Below, piece after piece: positions 8,194-16,993 of a stretch of 64,000 nt of DNA. The first letter of the stretch is position 1, and each line of letters begins with the position of its first letter. The stretch comes from Ignavibacteria bacterium (GTDB lineage: Bacteria > Bacteroidota > Ignavibacteria > Kapaibacteriales > UBA4661). The notes under the pieces are model-generated. The model ran no database searches. It saw only the letters and a program-made list of their open reading frames with translations, and had not been told where the DNA came from. Position numbers and translations under genes: made by a program. The stretch spans positions 1-64,000 of the forward strand of contig JAAFIV010000013.1 in assembly GCA_013298775.1 (NCBI GenBank). Direction: 5' to 3'.

Positions 8194-9009
8194 TCACCCT
8201 TTCCTCTGATGCTCTGTCATCCCGCCCATAACCTGCTGCATGATACGAATTTTTCCCCAACGCGGCAGCGTGCGAAGCGAGTACACAAGAAATTTCGTCA
8301 GAAAGCCTGGCAATACGGTCATTCTTCTGCCTAAGGCAGTAAGTATTGGCACTGCAACATCTTCTGGCTTCAAAGCCATGCTCATTTTCATATTTGCAAC
8401 TTCACTAAATCCCGTTTCCACTGGACCAGGTGCGGCTGCCAGAACATCCACACCAAATGGCTTCAACTCCAGATTCAAAGCCTCTGCTAGCGATTGCACA
8501 TACGCTTTAGTAGCGGCATAATGCGCAGAATATGGAACACCTTGAAACGCAACCATTGAACTCAGCAAAATCATCCCACCTTTTTTACGCTCACGAAATA
8601 CGTTGCCGAAATGGTGCGTGAAATGAAGCAATGCGGCGCAATTCACCTGAAGCATGGTGTATTCTTCGTCGAATATTGAATCAACAAAGAGACCCGAGGT
8701 ACCAAACCCTGCTGAGGCAACAAGCAAACCAACATCAAGACCTTGAGCAATTTTCAAGACTTCCTGAATGCCCGCTTTTTGAGACACATCCGCTTCGGCA
8801 ACAATGATTTCCACACCATGCACGGCGCGGAGTTCGCTCGCAAGCTCGTCCAGAAGCGGCTGACGACGAGCGACAACAAGCAGATTTAGCCCAACTTCAG
8901 CAAGGCGCATCGCGAGTTCTTTGCCAATACCAGATGACGCTCCTGTAATCAATGCCCACGCGCCATAGCGGGTTTTGAGCCTACTTTTTTCTGTGGTAGA
9001 GAGTTTCAT
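8194..9009 (-). CDS. SDR family NAD(P)-dependent oxidoreductase
   Basis: This is a classical short-chain dehydrogenase of about 271 residues. The Rossmann motif is TGASSGIG (22-29), the catalytic Ser lies at about 150-151 (LLSSMV), and Tyr164/Lys168 lie in HYAATKAY. ARR after the second strand suggests NADP(H) preference. A PG motif (APGPVETGF) is present. The substrate is unknown; the family level is close to DltE/YohF-like dehydrogenases. I chose the ATG at 9009 (MKLSTTEK); the longer TTG start would run into the operator-like palindrome just upstream. It is the last gene of a minus-strand group after the TetR gene and is probably controlled by it. Confidence 0.85.
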   Translation of the reverse strand: MKLSTTEKSRLKTRYGAWALITGASSGIGKELAMRLAEVGLNLLVVARRQPLLDELASELRAVHGVEIIVAEADVSQKAGIQEVLKIAQGLDVGLLVASAGFGTSGLFVDSIFDEEYTMLQVNCAALLHFTHHFGNVFRERKKGGMILLSSMVAFQGVPYSAHYAATKAYVQSLAEALNLELKPFGVDVLAAAPGPVETGFSEVANMKMSMALKPEDVAVPILTALGRRMTVLPGFLTKFLVYSLRTLPRWGKIRIMQQVMGGMTEHQRKG

Positions 9010-9033
9010 AGAAATAATGAGATAGTTAAATAA

Positions 9034-9062
9034 AAACAATGTTTATTTATTAAACATTGTTT
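9034..9062 (-). promoter_or_regulatory. Candidate TetR operator upstream of the SDR gene
   Basis: AAACAATGTTT (9034-9044) and AAACATTGTTT (9052-9062) are perfect reverse complements separated by 7 bp, in the 75-bp gap between the TetR gene and the SDR gene. The right half-site with its flank, AACATTGTTTAATTT, recurs at 10690 before the first gene of the same cluster. Palindromes of this size next to a tetR gene are typical operators. Binding is inferred. Confidence 0.65.
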
Positions 9063-9084
9063 AATTTTATGATAAAAAAATTAC

Positions 9085-9774
9085 TTACTTCTTCCCTATT
9101 TTCTTTTTCGCCAATACTTTCGGTGCTGAAAGCATGATGGCAGGCGTCTCTTGATGACGCGGCATCATTGCATTCATAAGGAAATTAAACGCTCCTTGCA
9201 GCAAATCATCGTACTTTTCTTCGGGAATGGCGGCAAGGCGTTTGCGAATCATCAGCGACACGCTGCCATGCACAAACGACCACATTGCAAAAGCAGCCGC
9301 ATCGGCATCTGCACGAGGCAAAAAACCTTGCTCCATGCACTCTTGAACCGTTTTTCGTAAAATATGAAAAGCCGTGCGCGTCTCATCAAAATCACATTCT
9401 GCCATCTTTTGAATCGGCGCACTCATAATAAAGAGAAGGTCATATTCAACAGGATTTTCCATCGCAAAGCGCATATATGCTCGCCCCGTTGCCCAAAGCC
9501 GCTCTAGCGGATGCGGCAAGGCTTCCAGCGATTGAAAGAGCGCGTTCAGCTTTTTCGATGCTCGCACAACCAGTGCAAATACAATATCCTCTTTATCGCC
9601 AAAGTAGGAATAGAGCGCACCTGGCGTGTATTCTACCTCATCTGCAATGCGGCGAATCGTAACGGCTTCATACCCTTCTTTCGTAAAAATACTCATTGCC
9701 ACATCAAGGATTTGCTCGCGCAATTCCTCGCGCTCGCGTTCACGGCGTTGAATACTTTTGAGATTTTTTGCCAT
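9085..9774 (-). CDS. TetR/AcrR family transcriptional regulator
   Basis: This is a 229-residue regulator. The N-terminal helix-turn-helix is visible as ILDVAMSIFTKEGYEAVTIRRIADEVEYTPGALYSYFGDKEDIV (about 22-65), the standard TetR layout. The all-helical ligand-binding domain shares its outline with the TetR_C_33/YcdC-like type and has no obvious specific ligand residues. A basic tail (KVLAKKKIGKK) ends the protein. It is flanked on the same strand by a 7-TM protein upstream (28 bp away) and the SDR downstream. Matching palindromes before both suggest it represses this cluster and itself. Confidence 0.9.
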   Translation of the reverse strand: MAKNLKSIQRREREREELREQILDVAMSIFTKEGYEAVTIRRIADEVEYTPGALYSYFGDKEDIVFALVVRASKKLNALFQSLEALPHPLERLWATGRAYMRFAMENPVEYDLLFIMSAPIQKMAECDFDETRTAFHILRKTVQECMEQGFLPRADADAAAFAMWSFVHGSVSLMIRKRLAAIPEEKYDDLLQGAFNFLMNAMMPRHQETPAIMLSAPKVLAKKKIGKK

Positions 9775-9801
9775 AACACATTCACAATAAAAATACTTAC
9801 C

Positions 9802-10590
9802 TCAAGACAGCTTAACAAATGGCTGTCCTGCCAATGCTTGTACGAGAGCAAAACCGCACACAAGCGCGTACACCAAAGAAGCCACCAGCACAAGCGGTGT
9901 TGCGGTGCTTGGGGCAAACATTCTTGCAAGAAAGAATCCCAGAAGCGGCAGAACTTGAATTGCGTGGAGACCGATAAAGTGCATCACGCGCAAATCGCCG
10001 ACAGAGCGGCTCCACGCCAAGAATGGCAGCCCAAACGTCCCGTCAGGCGCACCAACACTATGCTGCAAACGTCCGCCCATGAGATAGCCCTGCAAACTCG
10101 CCACGATAAAAATACACAAAGCGCAGCGAATAGCCCACAAATACGTGGTTTCCGCATCAATCGTTGTTTCTTGAAAAAAGAGGCGCAGCACAACAGCAAC
10201 GGCAAACGTATTTACGCCAATCGCAATCCCCATGAGAGCGTACACAGCACCATTTATCGGGCTTGAGATATTAAAATGCGACAACATACCGCGTCCTGCC
10301 TGCCCTGCAATACACACTGTTTCAATGACCATCGTTACAATTATCGCCCAAACAACCGTATTTTTCGTACTGCTTTCTGGCAAATAGCCCAGCAACCACG
10401 CCATTGTCCACGAAAAAATGCCAATAGAAATGGCAAATTTTATGGGCTTCAGCCAAACATTCACGTTGTTGAGTGTGCGGTTATCTATAAGCATGAGTAC
10501 CGAAAAAGCCACCAACGCTAGAAAATGCGCGGCTCCCAGTATTCCTAATGAAGAATTTCGCTGGAAGATTGTCGAAAGAAAATTTGCCAT
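9802..10590 (-). CDS. Seven-helix membrane protein of unknown function
   Basis: This protein of about 262 residues has seven or eight predicted hydrophobic helices and little soluble sequence. I do not recognise a named family. A short conserved-looking WLKPIKFAISIGIFSWTMAW segment follows the first helix, and a DGTFGLPFLAWSR loop lies before HFIGLHAIQVLPLLGF, whose two histidines could bind haem or metal. I chose the ATG at 10590 (MANFLSTIF); earlier starts add a basic leader. It is the first gene of the 7-TM/TetR/SDR unit and has an operator-like site about 100 bp upstream. A membrane oxidoreductase or transporter partner of the SDR is possible but unproven. Confidence 0.75.
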   Translation of the reverse strand: MANFLSTIFQRNSSLGILGAAHFLALVAFSVLMLIDNRTLNNVNVWLKPIKFAISIGIFSWTMAWLLGYLPESSTKNTVVWAIIVTMVIETVCIAGQAGRGMLSHFNISSPINGAVYALMGIAIGVNTFAVAVVLRLFFQETTIDAETTYLWAIRCALCIFIVASLQGYLMGGRLQHSVGAPDGTFGLPFLAWSRSVGDLRVMHFIGLHAIQVLPLLGFFLARMFAPSTATPLVLVASLVYALVCGFALVQALAGQPFVKLS

Positions 10591-10667
10591 AGCAATGGAA
10601 TGATACTGGTAAAGAAGTATGAAAGAACGCACAAACACTCGTTCTAGTGGCAAAGATACAAAAATTT

Positions 10668-10705
10668 ATTAAACAGTCAATAAGAATTGAACATTGTTTA
10701 ATTTA
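10668..10705 (-). promoter_or_regulatory. Second candidate TetR operator, before the 7-TM gene
   Basis: ATTAAACAGT (10669-10678) and GAACATTGTTTAATTTA (10689-10705) form an imperfect inverted repeat. AACATTGTTTAATTT (10690-10704) is identical to 9053-9067 next to the SDR gene. It lies 80-115 bp before the 7-TM start. A short unique string shared by two promoter regions of one TetR cluster supports coordinated control; binding has not been shown. Confidence 0.55.
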
Positions 10706-10758
10706 CTATCGCACTTTTACCTTGGACAAACTACGCTTCCCCATATCAAACCTCGCAT

Positions 10759-12348
10759 TTACAGCCGATTCGCAACTGCCTCCGCGCACTTCTGCCCATC
10801 AATCGCGGCGGAAACGATCCCACCCGCATAACCAGCACCTTCCGCGCATGGGTACAAGCCGCGTATCTGCACGTGTTCGAGAGTTTCGGGATTGCGCGGA
10901 ATACGCACAGGCGAGGACGTACGCGATTCCACACCATGCACAACTGCCTCATTCGTAAAATACGGTTTCATGCGCTTTGCAAGCTGTTCAAAGGCGCGTT
11001 GCAACGATTTTCCAATCATCGGCGGCAAGAGTTCATGCAATGGCGCGGCGATAATGCCAGGTTGATACGATGTTTTGGGCAATGTTGCAGAAGTTTTCCC
11101 GCGCACAAAATCCACCAAACGCTGTGCTGGAGCGGTTTGCGTCTTCCCGCCTGCTTCCCACGCGATACGTTCTAATTCTTGCTGAAAGCGCAAGCCGGCA
11201 AGTGCGCCAGCGTGTTGGTACGGCGCGAGGTCAGGAAGATTGATTGCCGCAACAATGCCCGAATTTGCAAACGGATTATTGCGCTTGGATGGCGACCAAC
11301 CATTGGTAACGATTTCGCCTGTTGCAGACGTTGCACAAGGCGCGACGATGCCGCCCGGACACATACAAAACGAGAATACACCGCGTTCGCCGCCCTGCTC
11401 TACGTTCTGCACCTGCTCCACCCATGAATACGACGCTGGTGGTAGCAGCTCGTGGCGCGGCGTACCGTGAGCGCGATACTGCATTGCATCAATCAGGCTC
11501 TGCGGGTGTTCGATGCGCACACCCATTGCAAAGGGCTTTTGTTCAATGAAAATATTTTTAGTGTGTAAAAGTTCAAATATATCTCGTGCGGAATGCCCCG
11601 TTGCAAGAATGAGTTTGTTTGCGAGAAACTCCTGTCCCTGTGCGGTTCTCACGCCTTGTATTTCGTTATTGTGCAGCAAAATATCGTTTACGCGCTGCTC
11701 AAAATGTACCTCGCCGCCCGCTTCCACAATGCGCTCCCGCATTCGCTGAATGATATTCGGCAGTTTATTCGTCCCGATGTGTGGATGCGCTTCTACGAGA
11801 ATATCTGCGGACGCGCCGTGTGCTACCAGTGTTTCCAGCACCGAGCGCACATCGCCGCGCTTAGTGGAGCGCGTGTAGAGCTTGCCATCGGAATACGTTC
11901 CCGCCCCACCTTCCCCAAAACAGTAGTTTGAGTCAGTGTTTACAACGTGTTGGCGGTTGAGTGCGGCGAGGTCGCGGCGGCGGGCTTGCACATTTTTCCC
12001 GCGCTCCAGAACTATCGGCTTTATGCCGCGCTGAATCAGGGTGAAAGCAGCAAATAAGCCCGCCGGACCCGCGCCAACAATCAACACGGGTGAGGCGTTT
12101 GCAACATCGGGGAGAAGCATCGAAACAACACGCTCGCCATCCTCTTCTCTCGGCATTTCGCGCACAAAAACCTCGACGCTCAAATGTACTTTAATCTGCC
12201 GAGAACGAGCATCCAAGGAGCGTTTGAGCTTTTTGACTGCCGAAATATCTTCTTCGGCAACGCCAAGCATTGCCGCAATCGCGGAGCGTGTTCGCTCTTC
12301 GCTTGCTTCTTCTTCTACATTCAGTGTTATATTAAGCAGTTGTTTCAT
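10759..12348 (-). CDS. FAD-dependent oxidoreductase (YtfP-like, uncharacterised)
   Basis: This 529-residue flavoprotein has a short N-terminal alpha/beta domain (1-75), then the dinucleotide-binding motif VLIVGAGPAGLFAAF (88-102) and the block NYCFGEGGAGTYSDGKLYTR, the hallmark of the PIRSF038984-type family of FAD-dependent proteins. It also has a CMCPGGIVAPC cysteine motif near 310-320 and a C-terminal GLYPCAEGAGYAGGIVSAAIDG FAD motif. The physiological substrate of the family is not established; a link to anaerobic or polycyclic substrates has been proposed only by analogy. It lies 55 bp after the decarboxylase gene on the same strand and may be co-transcribed with it. Confidence 0.85.
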   Translation of the reverse strand: MKQLLNITLNVEEEASEERTRSAIAAMLGVAEEDISAVKKLKRSLDARSRQIKVHLSVEVFVREMPREEDGERVVSMLLPDVANASPVLIVGAGPAGLFAAFTLIQRGIKPIVLERGKNVQARRRDLAALNRQHVVNTDSNYCFGEGGAGTYSDGKLYTRSTKRGDVRSVLETLVAHGASADILVEAHPHIGTNKLPNIIQRMRERIVEAGGEVHFEQRVNDILLHNNEIQGVRTAQGQEFLANKLILATGHSARDIFELLHTKNIFIEQKPFAMGVRIEHPQSLIDAMQYRAHGTPRHELLPPASYSWVEQVQNVEQGGERGVFSFCMCPGGIVAPCATSATGEIVTNGWSPSKRNNPFANSGIVAAINLPDLAPYQHAGALAGLRFQQELERIAWEAGGKTQTAPAQRLVDFVRGKTSATLPKTSYQPGIIAAPLHELLPPMIGKSLQRAFEQLAKRMKPYFTNEAVVHGVESRTSSPVRIPRNPETLEHVQIRGLYPCAEGAGYAGGIVSAAIDGQKCAEAVANRL

Positions 12349-12403
12349 TTACTTTTATTCATTTGAAACATTTTATATACATATAAAACATATATTATTA
12401 TTT

Positions 12404-13891
12404 TCACATATCCTTAACAATACCAACTATATGCTCAAAAGCACGTCGCACGTGTGCCTCGCTTGTATGCAAGTTCCCGACCGCAAAGCGGAGCGTGTAA
12501 ACATCGTGGAGTTTTGTATGAACAAGAAATATCTGACCGTGAGCATTGATGCGCTCTTCGAGGTCGGCGTTGAGGCGTTCCAGCGTTGCTTCGTCCGCAT
12601 TTGCCAAATGCTGGGGTTTGTAGCGAAAACACACGAGCGCGAACTCTACGGGCGCGGTACATTCAAAGTCGGGATGTTCATGTACCAAATGTGCAAAAAA
12701 CTGTGCAAGCGCGATATGCTCCCGTAAGCGAACTTTGATGCCCTCTACACCGAAATATCGCATCACAAACCACAATTTGAGTGAACGGAAACGTCGCCCA
12801 AGCTGGATGCCGTAATCCATCATGTTCTCTACTTGCCCGTCTTCAGTTGTTTTCAAGTATTCGGGAATAAGGCTAAACGCCTCCTTCAGCACCTCTGGTT
12901 TGCGGCAATACAAAACGCTAAGGTCAATCGGCACAAACAACCATTTGTGCGGGTTGATAACGATGGAATCCGCTCGCTCCCAGCCCTGAAAGCGGTCGCG
13001 CCATTCTTCAAGCATTGCGGCTGGTCCCGCCCATGCTGCGTCCACGTGAAACCAGACGTTTTCCCGCTCGCAGACCGTCGCAAGCTCTTGAATGTTATCG
13101 CTGCTTCCCGCAGAGGTTGTTCCCACCACGCCCACGACCGCAATCGGCGCGTAGCCAGCTTCCCTATCGCGCTGGATTGCCTGCTCCAAGGCTTCGGTGC
13201 GCATTTGCAAACGCTCATTCACGGGGATTTTCACACAATTTTCCGCGCCCAACCCCAGCGTAATACAGGCTTTATCAATCGAGGAATGAACAAGCTCGGA
13301 GGCATACACGCGCATTCGCGGCACTTCCCCGCTTCGCCCCGCAAGTCCGCGCTCGCGCACCTGAAAGCCCGCCCGTTCCCGCGCACACGCCAGAGCTTGC
13401 ATCGTGCTGACCGAAGCCGTATCGAAAATCATGCCCCAAAGGGTACGCGGCAAGCCCAATGTTTCAGCGAACCAGCCCAAGACCAAGCGTTCAAGCTCTG
13501 TCGCGGCTTGTCCGCTTTTCCAGACCATCGAGTTATTATTCAGCGCGGCGATGAGAAACTCGGCTAAAATCCCGATACTGCTGGCAGAAATGGAAAAATA
13601 AGCGTAAAAATTCGGATTATTCCACTGCGTTGTGTTCGGAACGATGATATTTTCAAAATCGCGCAAAATATCTTCGACCTTTTCACCCAGCATTGGTGCG
13701 CTTTTCGGCAATTTTTCCTGTAAAAAATTTGGCTGCACGGCGGGCAAAACTCTCGGCACACGATGTGGTTCATCCGAAGCAACGCGCCCCAGATATTCTG
13801 CTATCCACGCCGAAATTGTGTGGGCGTGCTGGTGGAATTCTTCTGCGGGCATATCGCCCCAATGCTTGATGGTATCTTGCGTCTGGGTCAT
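12404..13891 (-). CDS. Group II PLP-dependent (aromatic amino acid) decarboxylase
   Basis: This 495-residue enzyme is in the aromatic-L-amino-acid decarboxylase family. Conserved features: a PNFYAYF segment (93-99, PxFFAYFP in the family), an HSS motif with His202 that stacks on PLP, HVDAAWAG (282-289) with the pyridine-binding Asp284, and SIVINPHKW with the PLP Lys316. The HVDAAW/NPHKW pair and the length fit Tyr/Trp/DOPA decarboxylases better than glutamate decarboxylase. Substrate choice cannot be read with confidence. It is divergent from the histidine kinase at 14083, with about 190 bp between. Confidence 0.88.
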   Translation of the reverse strand: MTQTQDTIKHWGDMPAEEFHQHAHTISAWIAEYLGRVASDEPHRVPRVLPAVQPNFLQEKLPKSAPMLGEKVEDILRDFENIIVPNTTQWNNPNFYAYFSISASSIGILAEFLIAALNNNSMVWKSGQAATELERLVLGWFAETLGLPRTLWGMIFDTASVSTMQALACARERAGFQVRERGLAGRSGEVPRMRVYASELVHSSIDKACITLGLGAENCVKIPVNERLQMRTEALEQAIQRDREAGYAPIAVVGVVGTTSAGSSDNIQELATVCERENVWFHVDAAWAGPAAMLEEWRDRFQGWERADSIVINPHKWLFVPIDLSVLYCRKPEVLKEAFSLIPEYLKTTEDGQVENMMDYGIQLGRRFRSLKLWFVMRYFGVEGIKVRLREHIALAQFFAHLVHEHPDFECTAPVEFALVCFRYKPQHLANADEATLERLNADLEERINAHGQIFLVHTKLHDVYTLRFAVGNLHTSEAHVRRAFEHIVGIVKDM

Positions 13892-14082
13892 ACGATTTTA
13901 AAGTTTAATCAAAAATTGCTCTTGAATACAATGCAATGTAGAAGTTTTTCTCCAGTTCGCCCAACATCAAATTTTCGATACATACCCCTGCGATATTGGA
14001 CATCACAATAACATTCAATAGTTTGCATACTCGGTATTGCGATAGTCGCGTTTCTACACTTTGCCCTTGAACATTGATTTGT

Positions 14083-15858
14083 ATGATTTCACATAAATTT
14101 ACTCGTACAGCCATCGTTCAACGGGTTTTTGCAATAAAAACCCGCTTCAGCGTTGCCGTTCACGCTTTTTATATTTTTGGATGCCTTCTGCTTTTGCCCC
14201 GCCCGTGCCGTGCGCATGATTCGCTCTCGACCACGCAACAACGCACCTCCGAACTCCTCTCGCAGTTACAGAAATCCGAACATCTTCAAGAATTACTTTT
14301 GCGCAACACGCTCATTGCCGTAACGTGCGCTGCACTAGCATTGGTGGCGTTTTTTGCTGTGCGCATACAAACGCGGAAAACGAGTAATCGCGCACTCAAA
14401 CAGCAAAATAAGGTACTTGCACAAGCAAATCAGGAAATTGAGCGGCAGCAACGCATCTTGGAAGACCAAGCGGCGGAAATTGAGCTTGCCAATAGTGAAC
14501 TTTCCGAATCTAACCTGCATTTACAACGCCTGAACGATGCTATTCACGCACAACTTCAGGAATTAGAGACGCTCGACGAAATTGTGAAAACGATTAACCG
14601 TGAACAAGATGTCGTCAGCCTTTTGCACACTCTCCTCAAGCAAGGTCATCGCTTGCTCCCTCAGGCGGAAAAAGGCTCGGTACTGGCTCTGCATCACGAT
14701 TCCGACGATTACCGTTTTGTGGCGTTTCACAACTATTCACAAGCAGAATTTAGAAATGTCGCACTGACGCACGAAGAGATGGAACGGCGGTACACCCGTG
14801 TCTATGGCTTGCAGGGCGGCGTGTACATTGTTTCGGACTTCCCTTCGCATACGCCAGAGGGTCAAAAATTCAAGGTTCAACCGCCTGCCTGTGCGCTTCT
14901 CATCACCATTCCGATTGATGGCACGATGGAAGGGATTTTATTTTTTGATAATTTTTCCTCAAAAACAGCCTTCACCGCAAGCGATATTGAACGCTGCCAA
15001 CACTACCGCGAACACGCGATTGCGGCGTTTGCAAAGGTGCGTACGATTGCGGCAATGCAAAAAACACAGCAGGAATTAGCGGCGCGAAATGAAATGCTCC
15101 AAGCACTGAACGTGGAAAAGAATGAGTTTCTAGGGATTGCGGCGCATGATATGAAAAATCCGCTTGCGCAAATTACGATTGGCGCGGGCATGATAAAACG
15201 CTTCGCAGACCGCCTCACGCCTGAAGACTTATACACCAAAGCTGACCACATTGAAATGACCGCAATGCGTATGAGCCGCATCATTTCTAAGCTCCTCGAC
15301 ATCAATTCCATTGAAACAGGAACAATGCAGTTGCAGCTTTCCGGCATCGAACTTGCCCACGCGATTGCCGTCGTGGTGCGCGATTTACGCCCGATTGCCG
15401 AACGCAAAAATATCACGCTGATTGAAGAATATGACCAAAATACAGAATCGCTGCACATTCTCGCAGACCCCTTTGCACTGCGCAGTATTATTGAGAATAT
15501 CGGCTCAAATGCTGTTAAATACTCGCCTCAGAACACGAGTGTCCACTTCCGCCTCGTGCGTAGCGGAAACCTCCTGCGTTTCGCTATCACCGATACGGGA
15601 CAAGGTATCACGAAAGAGGACATGACGAAATTATTTGGGAAATTTGCCCGCCTCTCCTCCAAACCAACAGCAGGAGAAAACTCCACAGGGCTTGGACTTT
15701 CTATCGTAAAAACACTCGTAGAAATGCTCCATGGCAAGGTTTGGTGCGAGTCCGAGCCAGGCAAAGGAACAACGTTTTTTACCGAATTTTCCATTTACAA
15801 CGAACTAAAACACAGCACATCCCCCGCGAACACTTTTGCTCTTGCCGAACAAGATTAA
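14083..15858 (+). CDS. Membrane sensor histidine kinase with GAF-type domain
   Basis: This sensor kinase has an N-terminal signal or membrane segment, a short periplasmic part and a membrane segment (about 85-105). A long coiled coil follows (105-165), then a GAF-like domain (about 165-325), and the dimerisation domain has the H-box GIAAHDMKNPLAQI with His355. The HATPase domain has the N box NIGSNAVKYSP, the G1 box ITDTGQGI and the G2 box STGLGLSIVKTLVEMLHG. I chose ATG 14083 (MISHKFTRTA) rather than the in-frame TTG at 14074. No response regulator is adjacent, so its partner is unlinked. The signal it senses is unknown. Confidence 0.88.
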   Translation: MISHKFTRTAIVQRVFAIKTRFSVAVHAFYIFGCLLLLPRPCRAHDSLSTTQQRTSELLSQLQKSEHLQELLLRNTLIAVTCAALALVAFFAVRIQTRKTSNRALKQQNKVLAQANQEIERQQRILEDQAAEIELANSELSESNLHLQRLNDAIHAQLQELETLDEIVKTINREQDVVSLLHTLLKQGHRLLPQAEKGSVLALHHDSDDYRFVAFHNYSQAEFRNVALTHEEMERRYTRVYGLQGGVYIVSDFPSHTPEGQKFKVQPPACALLITIPIDGTMEGILFFDNFSSKTAFTASDIERCQHYREHAIAAFAKVRTIAAMQKTQQELAARNEMLQALNVEKNEFLGIAAHDMKNPLAQITIGAGMIKRFADRLTPEDLYTKADHIEMTAMRMSRIISKLLDINSIETGTMQLQLSGIELAHAIAVVVRDLRPIAERKNITLIEEYDQNTESLHILADPFALRSIIENIGSNAVKYSPQNTSVHFRLVRSGNLLRFAITDTGQGITKEDMTKLFGKFARLSSKPTAGENSTGLGLSIVKTLVEMLHGKVWCESEPGKGTTFFTEFSIYNELKHSTSPANTFALAEQD

Positions 15859-16024
15859 ACCTTCCTCAGCCGACCAATCCTTGCATCAAACCTGAGCAGT
15901 TGCTGGAAAACAACATCTTTGAAAAAAAAATGTTTTCGTTTGATAAATAATTATTGTTTTACAGTAATTATTTATATTTTTACAGCGAGAAATTATTGTT
16001 ATCTCTTTTCTTTCTGTACATTCT

Positions 16025-16540
16025 ATGAAAACAGTTCGATTTATCGCACATATCCTCTACGGAGCAGCATTGATACTGGCTGTGGGCTATGGCTTGACGG
16101 CGCTTTATTCCGCAGTCGTGATTGCCTTCAAAACCCCGCAATTCACCGTGATTGACGGCGGGCGACGATTCGCAATTTTGTACCCCTTCTCCGATGCCCC
16201 GTTTTTACTGGGCTTGAACGCCTTTGGGCAAATTTCGACCATGATTTTGCTTATCGCGCTCTACGCCGTTTTTTTCTTGCTGTTGAGCGAAGTTTTTCAA
16301 ATTTTTCGCGCCGATAAGTGGTTCACAAAGCGAGGAATTACGCGGCTTCGAGCATTTTATCTGGGGAATTTTATCGCGCCGTCCCTCGCGTATCTTTTTT
16401 GTGTGCTATGTTGGGAAGTAGAATCGCCCGCCGAGCTGCTCGTGGGATTACACGCGCTTTTGGGTGTATTTACGTTTTTCATTGCTGCCATTTTCGAGCA
16501 AGGTGTGCATTTACAACATGAACAAGATTTAATCATCTGA
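16025..16540 (+). CDS. DUF2975 domain membrane protein
   Basis: This 171-residue protein has four membrane helices in the arrangement of DUF2975, with the FQIFRADKWFTKRGITRLRAF cytosolic loop between helices 2 and 3 matching the family pattern (FxxgxpFtxxNvkrlr). DUF2975 genes usually precede a small Cro/CI-type regulator, as here (60 bp gap). The pair resembles YoaS/YozG of Bacillus. A membrane sensor or anti-regulator role is possible but unproven. Confidence 0.85.
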   Translation: MKTVRFIAHILYGAALILAVGYGLTALYSAVVIAFKTPQFTVIDGGRRFAILYPFSDAPFLLGLNAFGQISTMILLIALYAVFFLLLSEVFQIFRADKWFTKRGITRLRAFYLGNFIAPSLAYLFCVLCWEVESPAELLVGLHALLGVFTFFIAAIFEQGVHLQHEQDLII

Positions 16541-16600
16541 AGCCAGTATTCATCCGTCGTGCGGACGCTCTTGTCTGTACAACCTACATCGCATAAAACC

Positions 16601-16837
16601 ATGCCTATCATCGTAAACATAGATGTCATGCTGGCTCGGCGCAAAATGCAGAGTAAAGAACTGGCGGAAATCCTCGATATTACGCCCGCAAATCTTTCCA
16701 TTTTGAAAACAGGTAAAGCAAAAGGCATCCGCTTCGATACGCTGGAAGCCCTCTGCAACGCGCTCCAATGCCAGCCTGGAGACATTTTGGAGTATCTTCA
16801 GGATGAATCTGCCACCCACAACACCAATTCCTCGTAA
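16601..16837 (+). CDS. Small Cro/CI-type HTH regulator (YozG-like)
   Basis: This 78-residue protein consists almost only of a helix-turn-helix domain: MLARRKMQSKELAEILDITPANLSILKTGKAKGIRFDTLEALCNALQCQPGDILEY. The sequence is typical of the YozG/XRE group that is paired with DUF2975. I chose the ATG at 16601 (MPIIVNIDV); the frame is open upstream, but that part overlaps a degenerate family B repeat (about 16557-16583). Confidence 0.9.
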   Translation: MPIIVNIDVMLARRKMQSKELAEILDITPANLSILKTGKAKGIRFDTLEALCNALQCQPGDILEYLQDESATHNTNSS

Positions 16838-16993
16838 AGCCTCGCCATCGGCTGAATAGCGCGTAAAATCTCGCTTTCTCTTCTTTTGCCACATTCTTCC
16901 CGCGAAGAGTGCGGGTGTGCTTTGCTTTTTTGCAAAGAATATAGCCTACAATACGCATCAATACTACATTTTACTGACAAATCCCCACTCACC

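Noticed and set aside
9511-10266. A 251-codon plus-strand frame opposite the TetR and 7-TM genes
   Set aside because: It crosses the border of two well supported minus-strand genes and has shadow-like composition.
12041-13567. Plus-strand frames of 228 and 244 codons opposite the FAD oxidoreductase and decarboxylase
   Set aside because: Both are shadows of genes with complete catalytic motifs on the minus strand.
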